From assembly GCA_958438185.1 (NCBI GenBank), contig CAUBQU010000076.1, forward strand, positions 1-6,615: DNA of 6,615 bases, given 5' to 3'. The notes under the pieces are model-generated. The model ran no database searches. It worked only from the letters and a program-made list of their open reading frames with translations, and was not told where the DNA came from. The stretch is from an uncultured Oscillospiraceae bacterium (lineage in GTDB: Bacteria > Bacillota > Clostridia > Oscillospirales > Oscillospiraceae). Made by a program: the position numbers and the translations under genes. Position 1 is the first letter of the stretch. Every line of letters begins with the position of its first letter. Of this stretch, positions 1-5,716 are shown piece after piece.

Positions 1-32
1 ATTTTGTCTGGCGGCGAAATCGACGTAAAAAC

Positions 33-50
33 GAGCGGCGCTCGCCGCTT
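33..50 (+). repeat. GC-rich hairpin in the leader before topA
   Basis: The arms AGCGGC (34-39) and GCCGCT (44-49) pair around the loop GCTC, and a G-T wobble (33/50) extends the stem to 7 bp. No T-run follows on the plus strand, so it is not a plus-strand terminator. Read on the minus strand, a TTTTT run follows the hairpin. It ends 11 nt before the topA ribosome binding site and could be a leader structure or the end of the upstream intergenic region. Bases 2-28 read as an open frame ending in TAA (26-28) and could be the tail of an upstream gene, but eight codons are too few to identify it. Confidence 0.35.
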
Positions 51-61
51 CGAAAAAATGC

Positions 62-66
62 GGAGG
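62..66 (+). promoter_or_regulatory. Ribosome binding site that fixes the topA start
   Basis: GGAGG lies 6 nt before the ATG at 73. In-frame upstream starts exist at 4 (TTG) and 58 (ATG), but both lie before this site and have no comparable ribosome binding site of their own. The family N-terminus (short lead, then the toprim strand LVIVESPSKAKTI) also begins just after the ATG at 73. Confidence 0.85.
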
Positions 67-72
67 TCTTCC

Positions 73-2421
73 ATGGCAAAGGAAGCAACAAATTTGGTTA
101 TCGTGGAGTCGCCGTCCAAGGCGAAGACCATTGGAAAATATTTGGGGCCGGAGTATCTGGTCAAGGCGAGCATGGGCCATCTGCGCGATCTGCCGAAGAG
201 CAAATTCGGCATTGATCTGGACCATGACTTTACGCCGATCTATCAGCCCATGAAGGGCAAAGAGGCAATTATTAAGGAGCTGACGCAGCTTTCCAAGGAT
301 GCGTCTATGATCTATCTCGCAACCGACCCGGACCGGGAGGGGGAGGCCATCTCCTGGCATCTGAAGGAGCTGCTGCAGCTTCCGGATGACAAAAGCTGCC
401 GCGTGACCTTTAACGAGATCACGCAGAAGGTCGTCCGCCAGTCCATCGCGGAGCCCCGGGAAATCGACCAGCGGCTGGTGGACGCGCAGCAGGCGCGGCG
501 GCTGCTGGACCGGATCGTCGGCTATCAGCTCAGCCCGCTTCTGTGGAAAAAGATCCGCCGGGGCCTGTCTGCCGGGCGGGTGCAGTCCGTGGCGACGCGG
601 CTTGTCGTGGAGCGGGAGGAGGAGATCCGCGCGTTCGTCCCCCAGGAGTACTGGACGCTGGACGCCCAGTTTACCCGCATCGGCAAACCGGGGACGTTTG
701 TCGGCCACTACCACGGCGAGGACAAGAAGCGGGAGCTGCATTCGGAGCAAGAGGTGCAGCAGATCATTGACGATGTCCAGGGGAAGCCCTTTACCGTCCA
801 GAGCGTCAAGCGGACGGAGAAAAAGCGGACGCCGCCTGCCCCGTTTATCACCTCGACCCTCCAGCAGGAGGCGTCGCGGAAGCTGAATATGACGCCGAAG
901 TGGACCATGGCCGTGGCCCAGCAGCTGTATGAAGGCGTCGACGTGGCGGATGTCGGCACCGTCGGCCTCATTACCTATATGCGTACCGACTCGCTGCGCC
1001 TTTCGGAAGAGGCGCTGGCGGCGGCGGGGGAGTTTATCACCCAGCGCTACGGCCCCCGCTATTATAACGGCGCGCCCCGCCGGTACAAGACGAGCAATGC
1101 CGCGCAGGACGCCCACGAGGCCATCCGGCCCAGCAATGTGCAGCTGGACCCGGAGTCCATCAAGGCGAGCCTGTCGCGGGACCAGTATCGGCTCTATAAG
1201 CTGATCTGGAGCCGCTTTGTAGCCACACAGATGAGCAATGCCCTTTACGACGCCGTGGCCATCACGACGGAATGCGCCGGGCATCTGTTCCGCTCAAATC
1301 ACCAGAGCCTGAAATTCGCCGGGTTCACCGCCGTCTATGAAGAGGGCAAGGACGATGAGCAGGAGGAAAAGGGCGAGGCCCTGCCCAATCTTGCAGAGGG
1401 CGAGCAGCTGAGCGCCGATAAAATGGAAAAGCAGCAGCACTTTACCCAGCCGCCTGCCCGCTATACCGAGGCGACGCTGGTCAAGGCGATGGAGGAGAAG
1501 GGCGTCGGCCGCCCGTCGACGTACGCGGCCATCGTCTCGACGATCCAGGACCGGGAATATGTCCTCAAAAAGGACAAGCGGCTGATGCCGACGGCCCTGG
1601 GCGAGGTCGTGACGAACCTGATGAAGGAGCGCTTCCAGGATATCGTCGACGTGGCATTTACGGCCCACATGGAAGACGAGCTGGACGATGTCGAAGCCGG
1701 TAAAGTGGGCTGGAAGGAAGTCCTGGAGAAATTCTACGCAGGCTTCCACCAGGAGATGGTCGACGCGGAGGCGGCGCTGGAAGGCGTGCGCATCAAGGTC
1801 CCGGAGGAGGAGACGGACGAGGTCTGCGAGCTCTGCGGGCGCAAGATGGTCATCAAGAGCGGGCGCTTTGGCCGGTTCTTAGCCTGCCCCGGCTATCCGG
1901 AGTGCAAGAATACGAAGCCGCTGGTCGAGCATATGCCCGGCCGCTGCCCCAAGTGCGGCAGCGGGATGCTGAAGCGGAAATCGGGCAAGGGCTATGTCTA
2001 TTACGCCTGCGAAAAGGGTGCGGCGTGCGGCTTTATGTCCTGGGACGTGCCGACGGAGCTGGATTGCCCGGAGTGTGGGCAGACACTGTTCAAAAAGTCG
2101 GGCCGCGGGCACATGAAGCCCTTCTGCATCAACGAAAAATGCGTAAATTTCCTGCCGGAGGACAAGCGCGGCTATAAGCGCAAGCCGAAGCAGGAGGAGA
2201 GGACCGACGAGGCCGCCGAGACGGCCGAGAAGGCGGAGACCGCCGAGACCGCCGAAAAGAGCGCGGCAAAGCCTGCGGCCAAGGCGGCCAAAAAGCCCGC
2301 GGCCAAGACGGCGAAGAAGCCCGCGTCTAAGACGGCAAAGAAGCCTGCGGCCAAGGCCGCCAAGAAGCCCGCAGCCAAGGCAAAGCCGAAGGCGGCGCAG
2401 GCGAAGGAAAAACAGGAGTGA
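73..2421 (+). CDS. topA: DNA topoisomerase I (type IA) with H1-like basic tail
   Basis: This enzyme relaxes negative supercoils in the nucleoid by cutting one strand, passing the other and resealing. The protein is 782 residues from the ATG at 73. The toprim domain starts at VIVESPSKAKTI (residues 9-20), with the acidic metal-binding motif DPDREGE at 85-91. The catalytic tyrosine is Tyr302 in the motif ITYMRTDS (300-307). GVGRPSTYA (477-485) is another conserved type IA stretch. Three four-cysteine zinc motifs follow: C585/C588/C605/C611, C625/C628/C646/C652 and C665/C668/C685/C690. After about residue 703 comes a low-complexity tail: first acidic (E/T/A-rich, about 709-730), then Lys/Ala/Pro repeats to the end. 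The core is complete, and the tail makes the protein longer than the B. subtilis enzyme (about 690 residues). It is the first visible gene of a run with trmFO, plsX and rnc, and its stop lies 2 nt before the trmFO ATG. Its promoter is not in the window. The identification is secure. Confidence 0.98.
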   Translation: MAKEATNLVIVESPSKAKTIGKYLGPEYLVKASMGHLRDLPKSKFGIDLDHDFTPIYQPMKGKEAIIKELTQLSKDASMIYLATDPDREGEAISWHLKELLQLPDDKSCRVTFNEITQKVVRQSIAEPREIDQRLVDAQQARRLLDRIVGYQLSPLLWKKIRRGLSAGRVQSVATRLVVEREEEIRAFVPQEYWTLDAQFTRIGKPGTFVGHYHGEDKKRELHSEQEVQQIIDDVQGKPFTVQSVKRTEKKRTPPAPFITSTLQQEASRKLNMTPKWTMAVAQQLYEGVDVADVGTVGLITYMRTDSLRLSEEALAAAGEFITQRYGPRYYNGAPRRYKTSNAAQDAHEAIRPSNVQLDPESIKASLSRDQYRLYKLIWSRFVATQMSNALYDAVAITTECAGHLFRSNHQSLKFAGFTAVYEEGKDDEQEEKGEALPNLAEGEQLSADKMEKQQHFTQPPARYTEATLVKAMEEKGVGRPSTYAAIVSTIQDREYVLKKDKRLMPTALGEVVTNLMKERFQDIVDVAFTAHMEDELDDVEAGKVGWKEVLEKFYAGFHQEMVDAEAALEGVRIKVPEEETDEVCELCGRKMVIKSGRFGRFLACPGYPECKNTKPLVEHMPGRCPKCGSGMLKRKSGKGYVYYACEKGAACGFMSWDVPTELDCPECGQTLFKKSGRGHMKPFCINEKCVNFLPEDKRGYKRKPKQEERTDEAAETAEKAETAETAEKSAAKPAAKAAKKPAAKTAKKPASKTAKKPAAKAAKKPAAKAKPKAAQAKEKQE
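2284..2379 (+). repeat. Four tandem 24-bp units in the topA tail
   Basis: Residues 738-769 of TopA consist of four consecutive eight-residue units of the form (A/T)AKKPA(A/S)K, each encoded by 24 bp. The flanking sequence continues the pattern imperfectly (AAKPAAK before, AKPKAAQAK after). The codons vary between units (gcg/gcc/gca, ccc/cct, aaa/aag), so the repeat is better kept at the protein level than at the DNA level. This suggests an older repeat under selection rather than a fresh slippage product. Unit number could still vary between strains. Confidence 0.9.
2414..2418 (+). promoter_or_regulatory. Ribosome binding site for trmFO inside the end of topA
   Basis: AGGAG overlaps the last codons of topA and lies 5 nt before the ATG at 2424. 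A possible GTG start at 2418 overlaps this site itself and is therefore unlikely. The arrangement suggests that ribosomes finishing topA help to start trmFO. Confidence 0.75.
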
Positions 2422-2423
2422 GC

Positions 2424-3731
2424 ATGGAGACGATCAAAGTAATCGGCGCGGGCCTGGCGGGCTGCGAGGCCGCCTGGCAGCTGGCCCAGCGGGGCTTTTC
2501 GGTGGCGCTGTATGAGATGAAGCCCAGCGCGATGACCCCGGCGCATCACAGCCCGGATTTTGCGGAGCTGGTGTGCTCCAACTCCTTCCGGGGCGATCGG
2601 CTGGAAAACGCCGTGGGGCTTTTGAAAGAGGAGCTGCGCCGGGCCGGGAGCCTGATCCTGACGTGCGCTGAGGCGACGCGGGTCGAGGCTGGCGGCTGCC
2701 TGGCAGTCGACCGCTACGGCTTTTCCGGGCTGGTGACGGAGAAAATCCGCAATCATCCGAACATCACCGTCTACCCTGGCGAGGTGACCGAGGTCCCGGC
2801 GCCGCCGGTGATCATCGCGACGGGGCCCCTGACCTCTGACGCGTTGTCTGACGCCATCGCGGCGTATTTCGGGCAGGGGGAGTATCTGAATTTCTTCGAC
2901 GCTGCTGCGCCGCTTGTCACGGCGGAGAGCATTGATATGACGAAGGCCTGGTTTGCCTCCCGCTACGACCGGGGGACGCCGGATTACATCAACTGCGCCC
3001 TGCCGGAGGAGGTCTACCGGCAATTTGTGCAGGCGCTGGCCAGCGCAGAGGAAGCGCCGGTCCACGGCTTTGAGGACAAGCTGGTCTTTGAAGGCTGCAT
3101 GCCGGTGGAGGTCATGGCCCGGCGGGGGATCGACACGCTTCGCTACGGCCCGCTCAAGCCCGTCGGCCTGGCGGACCCGGCCACGGGGCGGGAGCCCTAC
3201 GCCGTCGTCCAGCTGCGGAAGGACAATGCCGCCGGGACGGTCTATAATATGGTCGGCTTCCAGACCCATCTGCGGTTTGGAGAGCAGAAGCGGGTCTTTT
3301 CCATGATCCCGGCGCTGGCCAATGCGGAATTTGTCCGCTACGGCGTCATGCACCGGAATACCTTCTTAAATTCCCCCCAGCTGCTGGACCGCGGCTACGC
3401 CGACCGGCGGGACCCGCTGACGGCCTTTGCCGGGCAGATGACCGGTGTGGAGGGCTATGTGGAGTCCACCGCCTCCGGCTATTTGGCGGCGGTGACCCTG
3501 GCGGCCCGGCTGCAGGGCAAGCCTGTGCCGGACTTTACACAAAGAACAGCCATCGGCGCGCTGGGCTATTATATCAGCGACCCGAGTGTGAAACACTTCC
3601 AGCCGATGAATATCAACTTCGGCATTCTGGAGCCCCTGGGCTACCGGGTCAAGGGAAAGGCCAATAAGAACCTGGCCATCGCCCAGCGGGCGCTGGAAAC
3701 GCTGGATACGCTGCTGGAAACCGGAATCTGA
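2424..3731 (+). CDS. trmFO: Folate/FAD-dependent tRNA (uracil-54-C5)-methyltransferase
   Basis: TrmFO makes ribothymidine at position 54 of the tRNA T-loop, taking the carbon from methylenetetrahydrofolate and electrons from reduced FAD rather than using S-adenosylmethionine. The protein is 435 residues from the ATG at 2424, the same length as the B. subtilis enzyme. The FAD-binding glycine motif GAGLAG is at residues 8-13. ELVCSNSFRGD holds Cys51 and VFEGCMPVE holds Cys225; these correspond to the two functional cysteines (Cys53 and Cys226) of B. subtilis TrmFO. GQMTGVEGYVES (337-348) and FQPMNINFGIL (392-402) are typical of the family and separate it from the related protein MnmG, which is much longer (about 630 residues). 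Start and stop are intact and no frameshift is seen. The gene sits 2 nt after topA and 19 nt before plsX, so it is very likely translated from the same mRNA. Confidence 0.97.
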   Translation: METIKVIGAGLAGCEAAWQLAQRGFSVALYEMKPSAMTPAHHSPDFAELVCSNSFRGDRLENAVGLLKEELRRAGSLILTCAEATRVEAGGCLAVDRYGFSGLVTEKIRNHPNITVYPGEVTEVPAPPVIIATGPLTSDALSDAIAAYFGQGEYLNFFDAAAPLVTAESIDMTKAWFASRYDRGTPDYINCALPEEVYRQFVQALASAEEAPVHGFEDKLVFEGCMPVEVMARRGIDTLRYGPLKPVGLADPATGREPYAVVQLRKDNAAGTVYNMVGFQTHLRFGEQKRVFSMIPALANAEFVRYGVMHRNTFLNSPQLLDRGYADRRDPLTAFAGQMTGVEGYVESTASGYLAAVTLAARLQGKPVPDFTQRTAIGALGYYISDPSVKHFQPMNINFGILEPLGYRVKGKANKNLAIAQRALETLDTLLETGI

Positions 3732-3750
3732 GAGATAGGAGGTCCCGACA

Positions 3751-4776
3751 ATGCGAATTATTGTCGATGCCATGGGCGGCGACTACGCGCCGGATGAAAT
3801 CGTCCTGGGCGCGCTGGACGCGGCAAAGGAACTGAATGTGGAGATCACCCTGGTGGGGCGCGGCGAGGAGATCCTCGAGTGCCTGAAGGCCCGGGGGATC
3901 GAGACGCTGCCCGCCGGGGTGGAGATCGCCCACGCGGACGACGTCGTGGATATGCACGACAATCCCTCGACGGTCATGCACCAGCGGAAAAACTCTTCCA
4001 TGCTCATCGGGCTGAAGATGCTCCACGACGGCGGCTATGACGCGATGGTCTCCGCCGGGTCCACCGGTGCGCTGCTGACGGCGGCGACGCTGATGGTGCG
4101 GCGGGTCAAGGGCATCCGCCGGGCGGCCCTGGGCCCGGTCCTGCCGAATGACAACGGCGGGACGGTCCTCATCGACTGCGGCGCCAACGCCGAGTGTATG
4201 CCGGAGTATCTGCTGCAGTTTGGCTTTATGGGCTCAATCTACGCCAAGTATATTCTGGGAAAGCCCGCGCCCAAGGTCGGTCTTTTGAACATTGGCGCGG
4301 AGGATACCAAGGGCACGCCGCTGCAGCTGGAGGCGTATCGCCTGCTGCAGGAGGCGGATGCGCAGGGGCTTTTGCACTTTGCGGGCAATGTTGAGGCAAG
4401 AGATGTCCCCCTGGGCGTCGTAGATGTCGTCGTGGCGGACGGATTTTCCGGCAATATCCTCCTCAAGAGCATCGAGGGGACGGCGATTTATATGACCCGC
4501 ATGATGAAGGGCATGTTCACCCGGAACCTCTGGAGCAAGCTGGGCTATCTGCTCTGCAAGCCCGGCGTGCAGGCCATGCGGGGGCGGCTGGATTATAACG
4601 AAGCGGGCGGGACGATGCTGCTGGGCATCGCAAAGCCGGTCATCAAGGCCCATGGCTCTTCCAAGGCCCGGGCCATCCGGAGCGCCATTGCCCAGGCCAA
4701 GCAGGTCGTGGAGCAGGGCGTGGCGGAGAAGATCAGCGAAAATATCGCGGCGATGCAGCTGCCGAAGGAGCAATAA
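3751..4776 (+). CDS. plsX: Phosphate acyltransferase PlsX
   Basis: PlsX converts acyl-ACP and phosphate into acyl-phosphate, the donor used by the membrane enzyme PlsY to acylate glycerol-3-phosphate at the start of phospholipid synthesis. It is a soluble protein that acts at the membrane surface. The product is 341 residues, close to the usual 330-350. Family motifs in order are DAMGGDYAP (6-14), SAGSTGALL (101-109), LIDCGAN (140-146), LLNIGAEDTKG (178-188), FAGNVEARD (210-218), ADGFSGNILLK (229-239) and GGTMLLGIAKPVIKAHG (286-302). AGGAGG at 3737-3742, 8 nt before the ATG, supports the start. The 19-nt gap before the gene leaves little room for a separate promoter or a FapR operator, and none is seen. 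The partners often found with plsX (fabD, fabG, acpP) are absent here; the next gene is rnc. Confidence 0.97.
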   Translation: MRIIVDAMGGDYAPDEIVLGALDAAKELNVEITLVGRGEEILECLKARGIETLPAGVEIAHADDVVDMHDNPSTVMHQRKNSSMLIGLKMLHDGGYDAMVSAGSTGALLTAATLMVRRVKGIRRAALGPVLPNDNGGTVLIDCGANAECMPEYLLQFGFMGSIYAKYILGKPAPKVGLLNIGAEDTKGTPLQLEAYRLLQEADAQGLLHFAGNVEARDVPLGVVDVVVADGFSGNILLKSIEGTAIYMTRMMKGMFTRNLWSKLGYLLCKPGVQAMRGRLDYNEAGGTMLLGIAKPVIKAHGSSKARAIRSAIAQAKQVVEQGVAEKISENIAAMQLPKEQ

Positions 4777-4794
4777 AGCAAGGAGCGATCGAGC

Positions 4795-5493
4795 ATGGAT
4801 AAGCTGATGGAGCTGGAAGAAAAATTAGGCTACCGGTTTCGCGACCGGCAGCTGCTGCGCACGGCACTGACCCACAGCAGCTACGCCAACGAGCAGCGTG
4901 ACCCGGCCATCGTCTGCAATGAGCGGCTGGAGTTTTTGGGCGACGCGGTGCTGGGGTTTGTCACGGCGGATTATCTCTATCGCAACGAGCCGTCGCTCCC
5001 CGAGGGGGAGATGACCCGGATGCGGGCCGACCTTGTCTGCGAGACGAATCTCGCCCGGGCCGCCGAGCGGATCGGGCTGGGGGATTATCTGCAGCTGGGT
5101 CACGGCGAGCAGACCGGCGGCGGGCGCCACCGGGCCAGCATGATCGCCGACGCGACGGAGTCTGTCTTTGCCGCGACGTATTTGGACGGCGGCTATCCCG
5201 CTGCCAAGGCACTGATCTACCGGATGATCCTCGACGAGGTCCCGCCGCTGCAGCATCTGCGCAATCAGGACTATAAGACGGCCCTGCAGGAGCTGGTGCA
5301 GCGGAAGAAGGACCAGCGTCTTGCCTATACGCTGGTGAAGGAGTCCGGCCCGGACCATGACAAGCAATTTGTCATGCAGGTGGAGCTCAACGGCCGCCCG
5401 GTGGGAACCGGCAAGGGCAGCAGCAAAAAGCGCGCCGAGCAGGCCGCCGCCGCCAGCGCTATCGCGCTCCTCTTCCCGCAGGAGGCCCAGTAA
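4795..5493 (+). CDS. rnc: Ribonuclease III
   Basis: RNase III cuts double-stranded RNA, above all the stems of the rRNA precursor, and many mRNA and antisense duplexes. The protein is 232 residues. The catalytic domain comes first, with the signature NERLEFLGD at 42-50. The metal-binding acidic residues, matched to the E. coli enzyme, are Glu43, Glu46, Asp50, Glu70, Asp119 and Glu122; all are present. The double-stranded RNA-binding domain spans about 158-227 and contains KTALQELVQ (161-169), a GPDHDKQF loop (185-192) and GKGSSKKRAEQAAA (206-219). AAGGAG at 4780-4785 lies 9 nt before the ATG; the later ATG at 4807 has no better site. It follows plsX by 18 nt and is the last gene of the run. 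In many Firmicutes smc and ftsY follow rnc; here a hairpin follows instead. The identification is secure. Confidence 0.97.
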   Translation: MDKLMELEEKLGYRFRDRQLLRTALTHSSYANEQRDPAIVCNERLEFLGDAVLGFVTADYLYRNEPSLPEGEMTRMRADLVCETNLARAAERIGLGDYLQLGHGEQTGGGRHRASMIADATESVFAATYLDGGYPAAKALIYRMILDEVPPLQHLRNQDYKTALQELVQRKKDQRLAYTLVKESGPDHDKQFVMQVELNGRPVGTGKGSSKKRAEQAAAASAIALLFPQEAQ

Positions 5494-5506
5494 TACAAGC
5501 AAAACG

Positions 5507-5559
5507 AAACGTACACGAAAGCGCGCCCGCCGTGGCAGATGCGCTTTCGTGTACGTTTT
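5507..5559 (+). terminator. Long perfect hairpin after rnc, probable bidirectional terminator
   Basis: The left arm AAACGTACACGAAAGCGC (5507-5524) and the right arm (5541-5558) are perfect reverse complements over 18 bp, with a 16-nt spacer. The structure begins 14 nt after the rnc stop codon. On the plus strand the right arm ends in TTTT (5556-5559), a short T-run. On the minus strand the far side reads TTTCGTTTTG, so the same stem could also stop transcription arriving from the convergent LysR gene. Position and symmetry strongly support a structured element. The terminator call is less certain because the loop is long and the T-runs are short. Confidence 0.75.
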
Positions 5560-5585
5560 AAAATCGGGTTTTAGAATTGAAATGA

Positions 5586-5622
5586 AAACCCAGCGCGGAA
5601 AATGGCACATGGTGCTGGGTTT
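5586..5622 (-). terminator. Second inverted repeat, possible terminator for the LysR gene
   Basis: AAACCCAGC (5586-5594) pairs with GCTGGGTTT (5614-5622), a 9-bp perfect stem. A G-T wobble (5595/5613) and a C-G pair (5596/5612) extend it to 11 bp around a 15-nt loop. Read on the minus strand it lies about 95 nt beyond the LysR stop codon and ends in GGGTTTTCATTTC, a weak T-rich tail. On the plus strand it ends 4 nt before the -35 element of the promoter at 5627, so it could instead be a regulator binding site. The call is tentative. Confidence 0.4.
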
Positions 5623-5626
5623 GGTC

Positions 5627-5655
5627 TTGCAAAAGGGGAGAAAGTGTGCGATAAT
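5627..5655 (+). promoter_or_regulatory. Sigma-A-type promoter pointing right
   Basis: The -35 element TTGCAA (5627-5632), a spacer of exactly 17 nt and the -10 element GATAAT (5650-5655) match the housekeeping consensus well. TGC directly before the -10 forms an extended -10 motif. Transcription would start near 5662. No convincing plus-strand gene follows: the next feature is the 3' end of the oppositely oriented LysR gene, whose stop is about 55 nt downstream of that start. The promoter may drive a small RNA, an antisense transcript or a remnant of a lost gene. Confidence 0.6.
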
Positions 5656-5716
5656 AGGGGCATAGCAGCGGCGCGCGGGAAATGCGGGCGGCTGCCGGTG
5701 AACAAGATAAGTTGGC

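Noticed and set aside
2418..2420. GTG start for trmFO overlapping the topA stop
   Set aside because: It falls on the ribosome binding site itself; the ATG at 2424 has correct spacing and gives the standard 435-residue protein.
2172..3353. A 393-codon open frame on the minus strand across the topA/trmFO junction
   Set aside because: It is the mirror of two certain genes in GC-rich DNA. Its hydrophobic Ala/Phe/Leu end is only the complement of the Lys/Ala repeats of TopA, not a membrane protein.
4825..5610. A 261-codon open frame on the minus strand over rnc and the hairpin
   Set aside because: It lies antisense to rnc, whose catalytic residues are all present, has a low-complexity Arg/Leu-rich composition and would have to read through the terminator stem.
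5494..5716. Search for tRNA, T-box or riboswitch in the intergenic region
   Set aside because: No cloverleaf, T-box core or known riboswitch motif was found by eye; only the two inverted repeats and the promoter stand out.
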